Below are positions 28,523 through 37,957 of a DNA stretch of 64,000 nt, piece by piece (the first letter of the stretch is position 1; every line of letters starts with the position of its first letter). Source of the stretch: Streptomyces orinoci (GTDB lineage: Bacteria > Actinomycetota > Actinomycetes > Streptomycetales > Streptomycetaceae). The notes under the pieces are model-generated. The model did not search any database. It was not told where the DNA came from and saw nothing but the letters and a program-made list of their open reading frames with translations. The stretch lies in assembly GCF_003121295.1 (NCBI RefSeq), contig NZ_PHNC01000012.1, positions 124,001 through 188,000 on the forward strand, in the 5' to 3' direction. The translations under genes were made by a program, and so were the position numbers.

Positions 28523-29469
28523 GCGGGACCGTGATCGGAACGCCACACGCGTCCGCACCGGTACTCGCCGCGTACAGCTACTGCGAGGCCGTCACCGGAC
28601 AGCAGGCCGGCAACTTCAGCTATGGCATCAGACTGCTGCCGACCGCCAAGCGGCGGGCGATGTCGGCCCTGTACGCCTTCTCCCGGCGCATCGACGACAT
28701 CGGTGACGGGCCGCTGGACGCCTCCGCCAAGGAGCAGCGGCTGGAGGACACCCGGGCGGTGCTCGCCCGGATAAGGGACGGCGGGATCGACGAGGACGAC
28801 ACCGACCCGGTGGCCGTCGCGCTCGCCCACGCCGCGCGGCGCTTTCCCATTCCGCTCGGCGCGCTCGACGAACTGATCGACGGAGTCCAGATGGACGTTC
28901 GTGGTCAGACCTATGAGAGCTGGGACGACCTGGCCGACTACTGCCGCTGTGTGGCGGGCTCCATCGGCCGGCTCTCGCTGGGCGTGTTCGGCACCGTGCC
29001 CGGGGCGCGGGACACCGAACGCGCCCCCGAGTACGCCAATACACTGGGTCTGGCGCTTCAGCTCACCAACATCCTGCGCGATGTACGCGAGGACGCGGCC
29101 AACGGCCGTACCTATCTGCCCTCCGACGACCTGGCCAAGTTCGGCTGCTCGGACGGCTTCCACTCCGTCTCGCCGCCCGCCGGGTCCGACTTCACCGGGC
29201 TGGTGGCCTTCGAGGTCCGCCGGGCCCGGGCCCTGTTCGCCGAGGGCATGCGGCTGCTGCCCATGCTCGACCGGCGCAGCGGCGCCTGTGTCGCCGCCAT
29301 GTCGGGCATCTACCGCAGACTGCTGGACCGTATCGCCGAGGACCCGCAGGCCGTGCTGCGCGGCCGGGTCTCGCTGCCCGGCCGGGAGAAGGCGCTGGTG
29401 GCCGTGCGCGGCCTGTCCGGATACGACGCGCGCAGCGTCCACCGGCAGACCGCCAGGGGGCGCGCTTGA
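28519..29469 (+). CDS. hpnD: Presqualene diphosphate synthase HpnD
   Basis: HpnD condenses two farnesyl diphosphates to presqualene diphosphate. It is 316 residues. The Asp-rich motifs are SRRIDDIGDG near residue 57 and NILRDVREDAANGR near residue 190, with YCRCVAGSIG between them. The start is GTG 28519, overlapping the hpnC stop. The stop is joined to a 36-residue frame by TGATG, which in turn leads into hpnE. Confidence 0.95.
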   Translation: MSGTVIGTPHASAPVLAAYSYCEAVTGQQAGNFSYGIRLLPTAKRRAMSALYAFSRRIDDIGDGPLDASAKEQRLEDTRAVLARIRDGGIDEDDTDPVAVALAHAARRFPIPLGALDELIDGVQMDVRGQTYESWDDLADYCRCVAGSIGRLSLGVFGTVPGARDTERAPEYANTLGLALQLTNILRDVREDAANGRTYLPSDDLAKFGCSDGFHSVSPPAGSDFTGLVAFEVRRARALFAEGMRLLPMLDRRSGACVAAMSGIYRRLLDRIAEDPQAVLRGRVSLPGREKALVAVRGLSGYDARSVHRQTARGRA

Positions 29470-29579
29470 TGACCTGCGCCCACACCGGCGAGCGGTGTGT
29501 GAACCGGCACCGCGGGAGGAGCGCAACCCTCCACCGGGTAGACGCGTCCCTGACAGCAGCCGAGGGGGTGGCAGCATGA
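29469..29579 (+). CDS. Small coupled protein, possibly DUF6380-like (36 residues)
   Basis: This small frame begins at ATG 29469 (TGATG with the hpnD stop) and ends at TGA 29577-29579, overlapping the hpnE ATG. GGGG stands just upstream of the start. The C-terminal half reads RSATLHRVDASLTAAEG, which resembles the RATLRxGAASLT pattern I recall from Streptomyces DUF6380 proteins. That match is from memory and weak. Function is unknown. It fills the whole gap between hpnD and hpnE, so it at least keeps ribosomes moving into hpnE. Confidence 0.45.
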   Translation: MTCAHTGERCVNRHRGRSATLHRVDASLTAAEGVAA

Positions 29580-31024
29580 CCGCGGAACCGGTGACCAGGC
29601 CCGATCGGCTCGATACGGACGAGGCAGGCCGCCCCCAGGGGGCGGCCGCGGTGGTGATCGGGGGCGGACTGGCCGGCATCACGGCCGCCCTCCGGCTCGC
29701 CGACGCCGGGCTGAAGGTCACTCTGCTGGAGGGCCGGCCCCGGCTGGGCGGCCTGGCCTTCTCCTTCCGGCGCGGGGAGCTGACCGTGGACAACGGGCAG
29801 CATGTCTTTCTGCGCTGCTGCACCGCCTACCGCTGGTTCCTCGACCGGATCGGCGCCACCCACCTGGCCCCGGTCCAGGACCGGCTGGATGTGCCGGTGC
29901 TGGACGTCGGCCACCCCTCCGGACGGCCCCGGCTGGGCCGGCTGCGGCGCGCCGCCCTGCCGGTGCCGCTGCACCTGGCCGCCAGCCTGGCCGGCTATCC
30001 CCATCTGTCGGCCGCCGAGCGGCTGAGCGTGGGGCGGGCCGCGCTGGCGCTGAAGAAGCTCGACCCGGCCGATCCGGCCCTGGACGGCGTGGACTTCGGC
30101 GGCTGGCTGCGCGCCCATGGTCAATCCGCCCGTACCATCGAGGCGTTGTGGGACCTGGTGGGCATCGCCACCCTCAACGCCCCTGCGGAACAAGCCTCGT
30201 TGGGGCTGGCGGCGATGGTCTTCAAGACCGGTCTGCTCACCGAGCCCGGTGCCGCCGACATCGGCTGGGCCGCCGTACCGCTGGGTGAGCTGCACGACAC
30301 CCGCACCCGGGCCGTCCTCCGGCGGGCCGGGGTGCGGGTCGCCCTGCGCACCCGGGCCGAGGCGATCGCCCCGGACCCGGAGGGGGGCTGGCGGGTGACC
30401 GCACGGCATGGCACCGGTGAGAGCGAGCGGCTGCCGGCCGACACGGTGGTGCTCGCCGTGCCACAGCGCGAGGCCCATGCACTGCTCCCCGAGGGGGCGC
30501 TGGACGAGCCGGACCGGCTGCTGGAGATCGGCGCCGCGCCGATCCTCAACCTCCATGTGGTCTATGACCGCAAGGTGCTGCGCCGCCCCTTCTTCACCGC
30601 CCTGGGCAGCCCGGTGCAGTGGGTCTTCGACCGCACCGAATCCTCCGGGCTGGCCGGCGGCGGCCAGTATCTGGCCGTCTCCCAGTCGGCCGCCCAGGAG
30701 GACATCGACCGGCCGGTCGCCGAACTGCGCGAGCGCTATCTGCCCGAACTGGCCCGGCTGTTGCCCGCCGCCCGCGACGCGGTGGTACGGGACTTCTTTG
30801 TCACCCGGGAGCGTACGGCCACCTTTGCGCCCACCCCGGGCGTCGGCCGGCTGCGGCCCGGTGCCCGCACCCAGGCGGCCGGTCTGTTCCTGGCCGGAGC
30901 GTGGACCGCCACCGGCTGGCCCGCGACCATGGAGGGTGCCGTGCGCAGTGGTCTGAGCGCCGCCGACCAGGCGCTCTCCGGGCTCGGCCGGACGCCGCGA
31001 GACCTCCTGCGGGAGGCGGCATGA
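29576..31024 (+). CDS. hpnE: Hydroxysqualene dehydroxylase HpnE
   Basis: HpnE is the FAD-dependent enzyme that reduces hydroxysqualene to squalene. It is 482 residues. The N-terminal dinucleotide fold is VVIGGGLAGITAAL at about residue 24, followed by GRPRLGGLAFSF. The second FAD contact is near the C-terminus (GLFLAGAWTATGWPATMEGA). DNGQHVFLRCC is a typical amine-oxidase/desaturase-fold stretch. The ATG overlaps the stop of the small 36-residue frame. The stop overlaps another tiny frame that leads to the prenyl synthase gene. Confidence 0.94.
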   Translation: MTAEPVTRPDRLDTDEAGRPQGAAAVVIGGGLAGITAALRLADAGLKVTLLEGRPRLGGLAFSFRRGELTVDNGQHVFLRCCTAYRWFLDRIGATHLAPVQDRLDVPVLDVGHPSGRPRLGRLRRAALPVPLHLAASLAGYPHLSAAERLSVGRAALALKKLDPADPALDGVDFGGWLRAHGQSARTIEALWDLVGIATLNAPAEQASLGLAAMVFKTGLLTEPGAADIGWAAVPLGELHDTRTRAVLRRAGVRVALRTRAEAIAPDPEGGWRVTARHGTGESERLPADTVVLAVPQREAHALLPEGALDEPDRLLEIGAAPILNLHVVYDRKVLRRPFFTALGSPVQWVFDRTESSGLAGGGQYLAVSQSAAQEDIDRPVAELRERYLPELARLLPAARDAVVRDFFVTRERTATFAPTPGVGRLRPGARTQAAGLFLAGAWTATGWPATMEGAVRSGLSAADQALSGLGRTPRDLLREAA

Positions 31025-31098
31025 GACCGGGCAGCGGGCCGGACGGCCCCACCCAGCGAGCCTTCCAGGCGCGCGCTTCCGAGGCGGAGCGCGCGTGA
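31021..31098 (+). CDS. Tiny linking ORF between hpnE and the prenyl synthase (25 residues)
   Basis: The frame MRPGSGPDGPTQRAFQARA... starts with ATGA on the hpnE stop and ends with GTGA on the next gene. GGAGG lies four bases before its ATG. No function or homolog is recognised. It exactly spans the 70-base gap, like the other two short frames of this operon. It may be only a translational bridge. Confidence 0.3.
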   Translation: MRPGSGPDGPTQRAFQARASEAERA

Positions 31099-32183
31099 GC
31101 ACGATCACCCAAGGAGAGACCGTGACTTCGGCGATCCCAGCTTGCGACACCGAGGGCGTACACGCCCTGCTGGAGCGCGGACGGGCGCTTGCCACGCCGG
31201 TGCTGCGTGCCGCCGTGGGCAGACTCGCGGCGCCCATGGACACCACGGCCGCGTACCACTTCGGCTGGATCGACGCCGAGGGACGGCCCACCGACGGCGA
31301 CAGCGGCAAGGCCGTGCGTCCCGCCCTGGCCCTGCTGTCGGCCGAGGCGGCCGGCGCCGCACCGCAGACCGGGGTGCCCGGTGCGGTGGCGGTGGAACTG
31401 GTGCACAACTTCTCGCTGTTGCACGACGACCTGATGGACGGCGACGAACAGCGGCGCCACCGCGACACGGTGTGGAAGGTGCACGGCCCCGCACAGGCCA
31501 TCCTGGTCGGTGACGCGCTGTTCGCGCTGGCCAATGAGGTGCTGCTGGAGCTGGGCAGCGCGGAGGCCGCCCGGGCGACCAGGCGGCTGACCACCGCCAC
31601 CCGCAAGCTGATCGACGGTCAGGCCCAGGACATCTCCTTCGAGCACCGCGAGCGGGTCACCGTCGAGGAGTGCCTGGAGATGGAGGGCAACAAGACCGGT
31701 GCCCTGCTGGCCTGCGCCTCCTCCATCGGCGCGGTGCTCGGCGGCGCCGACGACCGTACCGCCGATGCCCTGGAGAACTACGGCTACCACCTGGGGCTGG
31801 CCTTCCAGGCGGTGGACGACCTGCTGGGGATCTGGGGCGACCCGGAGGCCACCGGCAAGCAGACCTGGAGCGATCTGCGCCAGCGCAAGAAGTCGCTGCC
31901 GGTGGTGGCTGCCCTGGCGGCCGGTGGTCCGGCCTCCGAGCGGCTGGCCCGCATCCTGGCCGCCGACGCCAAGAGCGAGAGCGAGACGGCCGGCTTCGAC
32001 GAGGAAGAATTCGCCACCCGCGCCGCGTTGATCGAGGAGGCGGGCGGCCGGGAGTGGACTTCCCAGGAGGCCCGCCGTCAGCACACCACCGCCATCGAGG
32101 CGCTGGACCGGGTGGACATTCCGCCGGCGGTCCGGGCGCAGCTGACGGCGCTCGCCGACTTCGTCGTCGTACGAAAGAGATGA
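31095..32183 (+). CDS. Polyprenyl (farnesyl/geranylgeranyl-type) diphosphate synthase
   Basis: This trans-prenyl synthase of 362 residues makes the allylic diphosphate that feeds squalene synthesis, most likely farnesyl diphosphate. The first Asp-rich motif is LLHDDLMDGD and the second is DDLLGIWGD. GKAVRPALALLSAEA and GDALFALANEVL are standard. Two starts are credible: GTG 31095, with GGAG five bases before it and coupled to the tiny linking frame, and GTG 31122, with a stronger AAGGAG. The residue upstream of the first motif that sets chain length cannot be judged with certainty by eye. Confidence 0.92.
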   Translation: MSTITQGETVTSAIPACDTEGVHALLERGRALATPVLRAAVGRLAAPMDTTAAYHFGWIDAEGRPTDGDSGKAVRPALALLSAEAAGAAPQTGVPGAVAVELVHNFSLLHDDLMDGDEQRRHRDTVWKVHGPAQAILVGDALFALANEVLLELGSAEAARATRRLTTATRKLIDGQAQDISFEHRERVTVEECLEMEGNKTGALLACASSIGAVLGGADDRTADALENYGYHLGLAFQAVDDLLGIWGDPEATGKQTWSDLRQRKKSLPVVAALAAGGPASERLARILAADAKSESETAGFDEEEFATRAALIEEAGGREWTSQEARRQHTTAIEALDRVDIPPAVRAQLTALADFVVVRKR

Positions 32184-32308
32184 TGACTATTCACCGAACC
32201 TGATCAGCGAACCTGAAGATCGCGGTCGCCGGACGGCGCCTGGCTCGGCGCCGGCCGACGGAACCCCGAGTACGGCAGAGAAGAGACTCACTGCAATAGG
32301 GGAAGCCA

Positions 32309-34261
32309 ATGACAGCGACGACCGACGGCACCGGGGCCACCGTCGAGGTGACGCCCCGGTCCGCCGCGGAGCGGGCCACCGCCCGCGCCACCGAGTATCT
32401 GCTCTCCCTCCAGGACGAGCAGGGCTGGTGGAAGGGCGACCTGGAGACCAATGTCACCATGGACGCCGAAGATTTGATGCTCCGTCAATTCCTGGGGATC
32501 CAGGACCCGCGGACCACCGAGGCCGCCGCCCGCTTCATCCGGGCACAGCAGCGCCCGGACGGCACCTGGGCCACCTTCCATGGCGGCCCGGGGGAGTTGT
32601 CCACCACCATCGAGGCCTATGCGGCCCTGCGGCTGGCCGGGGACGCCCCCGACGCCCCGCATATGGCCGCCGCCTCCGCCTGGGTCCGCGAACACGGCGG
32701 GATCGCCTCCGCCCGGGTCTTCACCCGCATCTGGCTGGCGCTCTTCGGCTGGTGGAAATGGGAGCACCTGCCCGAGCTGCCGCCCGAGCTGATGTTTGTG
32801 CCCACCTGGTTCCCGCTGAACATCTATGACTTCGGCTGCTGGGCCCGGCAGACCATTGTTCCGCTGACCATCGTCTCCGCGCTGCGGCCGGTACGGCCCG
32901 CGCCCTTCGCCCTGGACGAGCTGCACACCGACCCCCGCCGCCCCAACCCGCCCCGCCCGCTCGCCCCGGCGGCCGGCTGGGACGGCTTCTTCCAGCGCCT
33001 GGACAAGGCGCTGCACACCTACCGCCGGTTCGCCCTCAAGCCGCTGCGCCGGGCCGCCATCGGCTCCGCCGCCCGCTGGATCATCGAGCGGCAGGAGAAC
33101 GACGGCTGCTGGGGCGGCATCCAGCCGCCGGCCGTCTACTCCGTCATCGCCCTGCACCTGCTGGGCTACGACCTGCAACACCCGGTGCTGCGGGCGGGAC
33201 TTGAGTCGCTGGACCGTTTCGCCGTCTGGCGGCAGGGCGAGGACGGCCCGGTCCGGATGATCGAGGCCTGCCAGTCCCCGGTCTGGGACACCTGTCTGGC
33301 CACCATCGCACTGGCCGACGCCGGACTGCCGGCCGACCACCCGGCACTGGTCAGGGCGGCCGACTGGATGCTGGACGAGCAGATCACCCGGCCCGGCGAC
33401 TGGACCGTGCGCAGACCCCAACTGGCCTCCGGCGGCTGGGCGTTCGAGTTCCACAACGACAACTACCCGGACATCGACGACACCGCCGAGGTGGTGCTGG
33501 CGCTCAAACGCGTGGCGCATCCGCGGCCGGAGCGCGTCGAGGCGGCCGTGCGGCGGGCGATGAGCTGGACCGTGGGCATGCAGTCCAGGAACGGCGCCTG
33601 GGGCGCGTTCGACGCCGACAACACCAGCCCCTTCCCCAACCGGCTGCCGTTCTGCGACTTCGGCGAGGTCATCGACCCGCCCTCGGCCGATGTCACCGCC
33701 CATGTGGTGGAGGCGCTGGCGGCACTGGGCAAACAGCACCACCCCAGGGCCCGGCGCGGCATCGAATGGCTGCTGGCCGAACAGGAGGAGAGCGGCGCCT
33801 GGTTCGGCCGCTGGGGCGTCAACTACATCTATGGGACCGGGGCGGTGGTCCCCGCGCTCACCGCCGCCGGACTGCCCGCCTCCCACCCGGCCGTCCGCCG
33901 GGCCGTCGAATGGCTGCAACGGGTGCAGAACCCGGACGGCGGCTGGGGCGAGGACCTGCGCTCCTACCGCGACCCGGAGTGGATCGGCCGCGGCGCATCC
34001 ACCGCCTCCCAGACCGCCTGGGCCCTGCTGGCCCTGCTGGCGGCCGGCGAACGGGAGTCCGCCGCGGTGCGACGGGGGGTGGACTGGCTGGCCCGGACCC
34101 AGCGCGAGGACGGGTCCTGGGACGAGCCCTACTTCACCGGCACCGGCTTCCCCTGGGACTTCTCCATCAACTACCACCTCTACCGCCAGGTCTTCCCGCT
34201 GACCGCGCTGGGCCGCTACCTCAACGGCGAGCCCCTGACCGCCGGCCGCCGGGAGGGCTGA
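32309..34261 (+). CDS. shc: Squalene-hopene cyclase
   Basis: This class II triterpene cyclase folds squalene to hopene and diplopterol at the membrane face. It is 650 residues, the usual size. The catalytic acid motif DxDD is DIDDTAE, with its first Asp near residue 388. Several QW repeats are present, for example QRPDGTWATFHG, QENDGCWGG, QSRNGAWGAF, QNPDGGWGED and QREDGSWDE. It follows the prenyl synthase after 125 bases, with GGGG before the ATG. The stop overlaps the hpnG start as TGATG. It is the defining enzyme of this operon. Confidence 0.97.
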   Translation: MTATTDGTGATVEVTPRSAAERATARATEYLLSLQDEQGWWKGDLETNVTMDAEDLMLRQFLGIQDPRTTEAAARFIRAQQRPDGTWATFHGGPGELSTTIEAYAALRLAGDAPDAPHMAAASAWVREHGGIASARVFTRIWLALFGWWKWEHLPELPPELMFVPTWFPLNIYDFGCWARQTIVPLTIVSALRPVRPAPFALDELHTDPRRPNPPRPLAPAAGWDGFFQRLDKALHTYRRFALKPLRRAAIGSAARWIIERQENDGCWGGIQPPAVYSVIALHLLGYDLQHPVLRAGLESLDRFAVWRQGEDGPVRMIEACQSPVWDTCLATIALADAGLPADHPALVRAADWMLDEQITRPGDWTVRRPQLASGGWAFEFHNDNYPDIDDTAEVVLALKRVAHPRPERVEAAVRRAMSWTVGMQSRNGAWGAFDADNTSPFPNRLPFCDFGEVIDPPSADVTAHVVEALAALGKQHHPRARRGIEWLLAEQEESGAWFGRWGVNYIYGTGAVVPALTAAGLPASHPAVRRAVEWLQRVQNPDGGWGEDLRSYRDPEWIGRGASTASQTAWALLALLAAGERESAAVRRGVDWLARTQREDGSWDEPYFTGTGFPWDFSINYHLYRQVFPLTALGRYLNGEPLTAGRREG

Positions 34262-34911
34262 TGGCCGCCGGCACGGGAACCCCCGCCCCCGCACCGCTGC
34301 TGATCGCCTGTGCGCTCGGCATCGAGCGCCTCGCCCTGCGCGGCGGCCTCGGCGGTGCGGCCGGTCCCGTGACCGTACTGCGCACCGGCATGGGCCCGCA
34401 GGCCGCGGACCGTGCCATCACCCGGGCACTGGGCGAGGGCGCGCCGCTGAGCGAGGCGGCCGTGATCGCCACCGGATTCTGCGCCGGCCTGGCCCCCGGG
34501 ATGCACCCCGGGGACCTGGTCGTCGCCGATGAGACCCGCGACCGGGACGGCCGCACCGAGTGCGCCGGGGTGGAGCTGCTCGCCAAGGAACTCGCCCGCT
34601 CGGTGGGCGGCCGGGCCATCCACACCGGCCCGCTGGTCGGTTCGGACCATGTGGTCCGCGGCGCCGAGCGGGCCGCCCTGCACGCCGCGGGGGCGCTGGC
34701 GGTGGACATGGAGTCCGCCGCCACGCTCCGGAGTGCCGTGCGGGCCGGTTCACGCCCGGTTGCGGCCGTCCGGGTGGTCGTGGACGCTCCGGAACATGAA
34801 CTCGTACGAATCGGGACCCTGCGCGGTGGAATATCGGCATTCCGTGTGCTGCGCACCGTCCTACCGGCTTTTTTCGAATGGCACCGTTCTTTGCTGCTCC
34901 CCAGGAGGTGA
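34261..34911 (+). CDS. hpnG: Hopanoid-associated phosphorylase HpnG
   Basis: HpnG is a nucleoside-phosphorylase-fold enzyme that releases adenine from adenosylhopane to give ribosylhopane. It is 216 residues. Family stretches are CALGIERLALRGGL, VLRTGMGPQAADRAI, GFCAGLAPGMHPGDLVVADE and the substrate/phosphate part AVDMESAATLRSAV. The ATG overlaps the shc stop, with GGGAGG upstream. It is directly followed by hpnH, the enzyme that makes its substrate. Confidence 0.93.
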   Translation: MAAGTGTPAPAPLLIACALGIERLALRGGLGGAAGPVTVLRTGMGPQAADRAITRALGEGAPLSEAAVIATGFCAGLAPGMHPGDLVVADETRDRDGRTECAGVELLAKELARSVGGRAIHTGPLVGSDHVVRGAERAALHAAGALAVDMESAATLRSAVRAGSRPVAAVRVVVDAPEHELVRIGTLRGGISAFRVLRTVLPAFFEWHRSLLLPRR

Positions 34912-34916
34912 GCCAG

Positions 34917-35942
34917 ATGGCCATGCCGCTTCGTCAGACCATCCGTGTCGGGACCTATCTGCTTGAACAGAAGCTGCGGAAGCGGGAGAAGTTCCCGCTC
35001 ATCGTGGAGTTGGAACCGCTTTACGCCTGCAATCTCAAATGCGAGGGCTGCGGCAAGATCCAGCATCCCGCCGGTGTGCTCAAGCAGCGCATGCCCGTGG
35101 CGCAAGCGGTGGGTGCGGTACTGGAGTGCGGAGCGCCGATGGTCTCCATCGCCGGCGGCGAACCGTTGATGCACCCGCAAATCGACGAAATCGTCCGGCA
35201 GTTGGTGGCCAAACGTAAATACGTCTTCCTGTGCACCAATGCCGTCCTGCTGCGCAAGAAGATGGACAAGTTCACCCCCTCCCCGTATTTCGCGTTCGCC
35301 GTGCACATCGACGGCATGCGTGAGCGGCATGATGAATCGGTCGCCAAGGAGGGCGTGTTCGACGAGGCGGTGGCGGCCATCAAGGAGGCCAAGCGGCGCG
35401 GCTTCCGGGTCACCACCAACTCGACGTTCTTCAACACCGACACCCCGCAGACCATCGTCGAGGTGCTGGACTTCCTCAACGACGAACTGAAGGTGGACGA
35501 GATGATGATCTCGCCCGCCTATGCCTATGAGAAGGCCCCCGACCAGGACCACTTCCTGGGCGTGGAACAGACCCGGGAACTGTTCAAAAAGGCCTTCTCC
35601 GGCGGCAACCGGCGCCGCTGGCGGCTCAACCACAGCCCGCTCTTCCTGGACTTCCTGGAGGGCAAGGCCGACTTCCCGTGCACCGCCTGGGGAATCCCCA
35701 ACTACTCGCTCTTCGGCTGGCAGCGGCCCTGCTACCTGATGAGCGACGGCTATGTGCCCACCTACCGGGAGCTGGTGGAGGACACCGACTGGGACAAGTA
35801 CGGGCGGGGCAAGGATCCGCGCTGCGACAACTGCATGGCGCACTGCGGTTATGAGCCCACGGCCGTGCTGGCCACCATGGGGTCGCTGCGCGAGACCATC
35901 CGGGCCGCCGGCGAGACCATCGCCGGGAACCGGGCCCGCTGA
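34917..35942 (+). CDS. hpnH: Adenosyl-hopene transferase HpnH (radical SAM)
   Basis: HpnH adds the adenosyl group of SAM to hopene to start the bacteriohopane side chain. It is 341 residues. The 4Fe-4S motif CNLKCEGC (CxxxCxxC) lies at residues 38-45. GGEPLMHPQI is the SAM-binding GGE motif. A C-terminal Cys set CDNCMAHCGYEP resembles a twitch or SPASM-like tail. The start is ATG 34917 with AGGAGG ten bases upstream. A frame open further upstream overlaps hpnG and is not needed. Confidence 0.95.
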   Translation: MAMPLRQTIRVGTYLLEQKLRKREKFPLIVELEPLYACNLKCEGCGKIQHPAGVLKQRMPVAQAVGAVLECGAPMVSIAGGEPLMHPQIDEIVRQLVAKRKYVFLCTNAVLLRKKMDKFTPSPYFAFAVHIDGMRERHDESVAKEGVFDEAVAAIKEAKRRGFRVTTNSTFFNTDTPQTIVEVLDFLNDELKVDEMMISPAYAYEKAPDQDHFLGVEQTRELFKKAFSGGNRRRWRLNHSPLFLDFLEGKADFPCTAWGIPNYSLFGWQRPCYLMSDGYVPTYRELVEDTDWDKYGRGKDPRCDNCMAHCGYEPTAVLATMGSLRETIRAAGETIAGNRAR

Positions 35943-36046
35943 CCGCGGGCGGCAGCACCCTGCCCGTGGCCTGAGGGGTGACAGCACAATCGGGCTCGCC
36001 AAGGGCCCCGGGAACAAAGGCCGACAGAGTTAAGGAGGGGGCCGGG

Positions 36047-37957
36047 ATGTCCTTGCTGGAGAACATCCGCAGTCCACGAGACCTGAAGGCGCTCGATACG
36101 GAGGAACTGACCGAACTCGCCGAGGAGATCCGCCACTTCCTGGTGCACGCGGTGGCCAGGACCGGCGGTCATCTGGGACCCAATCTCGGAGTGGTGGAGC
36201 TGACCATCGCCCTGCACCGCTCCTTCGACTCACCGTCCGACCGCATCCTGTGGGACACCGGGCACCAGTCCTATGTCCATAAACTGCTCACCGGGCGGCA
36301 GGACTTCTCCAAACTGCGCCGCAAGGGCGGGCTGTCCGGCTATCCCTCGCGCGCCGAGTCCGAGCACGATGTCATCGAGAACAGCCATGCCTCCACGGTG
36401 CTCGGCTGGGCGGACGGCCTGGCCAAGGCCAACCAGGTGCTGGGCCGCTGGAACGACCATGTGGTGGCCGTCATCGGCGACGGAGCGCTCACCGGCGGCA
36501 TGGCCTGGGAGGCGCTCAACAACATCGCCGCCGCCCGGGACCGCCCGCTGATCATCGTGGTCAATGACAATGAGCGCTCCTACGCCCCCACCATCGGCGG
36601 CCTGGCCAACCATCTGGCCACCCTGCGCACCACCGACGGCTATGAACGCTTCCTGGCCCGCACCAAGGAAGCGGTGCAGAGCGTGCCGCTGGTCGGCAAG
36701 CCCCTTTATGAATCGCTGCACGGCGCCAAGAAGGGCTTCAAGGACGCCTTCGCCCCCCAGGGCATGTTCGAGGACCTGGGGCTGAAATACCTGGGGCCGA
36801 TAGACGGGCACGACATCGCCGCCGTGGAGTCCGCGCTGCGCCGGGCCAAACGGTTCCACGGCCCCGTACTGGTGCACTGCCGCACCCAGAAGGGCCGCGG
36901 CTACCGGCCGGCCCTGGAGGACGAGGCGGACCGCTTCCACACCGTGGGCTCGATGAACCCGCTCACCTGCGAGCCGCTGGCCCCCTCCGGCGGCCGCTCC
37001 TGGACCTCGGTGTTCGGCGAGGAGCTGGTGCGCATCGGCGCCGAACGGCCGGATGTGGTGGCCATCACCGCCGCCATGCTGGACCCGGTGGGGCTCACCG
37101 GGTTCGCGCGGGCCTACCCCGACCGCGTCTGGGACGTGGGCATCGCCGAGCAGCACGCGGCCACCTCGGCCGCCGGCCTGGCCACCGGCGGACTGCACCC
37201 GGTGTTCGCGGTCTACGCCACCTTCCTCAACCGCGCCTTCGACCAGGTGCTGATGGATGTCGCCCTGCACAAGTGCGGCGTCACCTTCGTCCTCGACCGG
37301 GCCGGGGTCACCGGCCCCGACGGCCCCAGCCACAACGGCATGTGGGACATGTCCCTCCTCCAGGTGGTGCCGGGCCTGCGGATCGCCGCCCCGCGCGACG
37401 CCACCCAGCTGCGCGCCCAGCTGCGCGAGGCGGTGGAGGTGCCGGACGCGCCCACCGTGCTGCGTTACCCCAAGGAGCAGGTGGGCCCGGACATCGAGGC
37501 GGTCGGCCGGGCCGGCGGCATGGACGTACTGCGGCACCCGGCGGAGGAGAACCCGGATGTGCTTCTGGTCGCGGTCGGCACCATGGCCCAAGTGGCCCTG
37601 GACACGGCGGATTTGCTGAAGGACCGGGGCACCGGCTGCACCGTGGTGGACCCGCGCTGGGTCAAGCCGGTGGACGCGGCCCTGCCGGAGGTGGCCCGGA
37701 GCCACCGGATGGTCGCCGTGGTGGAGGACAACGTCCGTACCGGCGGGGTCGGCTGGTCCGTCGCCCAGGCGCTGCGGGTTGCGGGCGTGGACCTGCCGGT
37801 GGAGACCCTGGGCCTGCCCGAGCAGTTCCTGGCCCATGCCAAGCGCTCCGAGGTGCTGGCGGACGCGGGGCTCACCCCGGTGGAGATCGCCGGCCGGATC
37901 AGCGCCGTACTGGCCCGTACCGCCCGCCCTGCCGCGGTGGTCAAGGAGAACGCATGA
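36047..37957 (+). CDS. dxs: 1-deoxy-D-xylulose-5-phosphate synthase
   Basis: DXS makes deoxyxylulose phosphate from pyruvate and glyceraldehyde phosphate with thiamine diphosphate, the first step of the MEP pathway. It is 636 residues. The TPP motif runs from [16 protein letters not shown] to [10 protein letters not shown]. The transketolase central domain has [18 protein letters not shown], and the C-terminal domain holds [19 protein letters not shown] precedes ATG 36047. The gap of 104 bases after hpnH may hold a weak internal promoter. Placement in the hopanoid operon ties precursor supply to hopanoid synthesis. A second dxs elsewhere in the genome is likely but not visible. Confidence 0.96.
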   Translation: MSLLENIRSPRDLKALDTEELTELAEEIRHFLVHAVARTGGHLGPNLGVVELTIALHRSFDSPSDRILWDTGHQSYVHKLLTGRQDFSKLRRKGGLSGYPSRAESEHDVIENSHASTVLGWADGLAKANQVLGRWNDHVVAVIGDGALTGGMAWEALNNIAAARDRPLIIVVNDNERSYAPTIGGLANHLATLRTTDGYERFLARTKEAVQSVPLVGKPLYESLHGAKKGFKDAFAPQGMFEDLGLKYLGPIDGHDIAAVESALRRAKRFHGPVLVHCRTQKGRGYRPALEDEADRFHTVGSMNPLTCEPLAPSGGRSWTSVFGEELVRIGAERPDVVAITAAMLDPVGLTGFARAYPDRVWDVGIAEQHAATSAAGLATGGLHPVFAVYATFLNRAFDQVLMDVALHKCGVTFVLDRAGVTGPDGPSHNGMWDMSLLQVVPGLRIAAPRDATQLRAQLREAVEVPDAPTVLRYPKEQVGPDIEAVGRAGGMDVLRHPAEENPDVLLVAVGTMAQVALDTADLLKDRGTGCTVVDPRWVKPVDAALPEVARSHRMVAVVEDNVRTGGVGWSVAQALRVAGVDLPVETLGLPEQFLAHAKRSEVLADAGLTPVEIAGRISAVLARTARPAAVVKENA

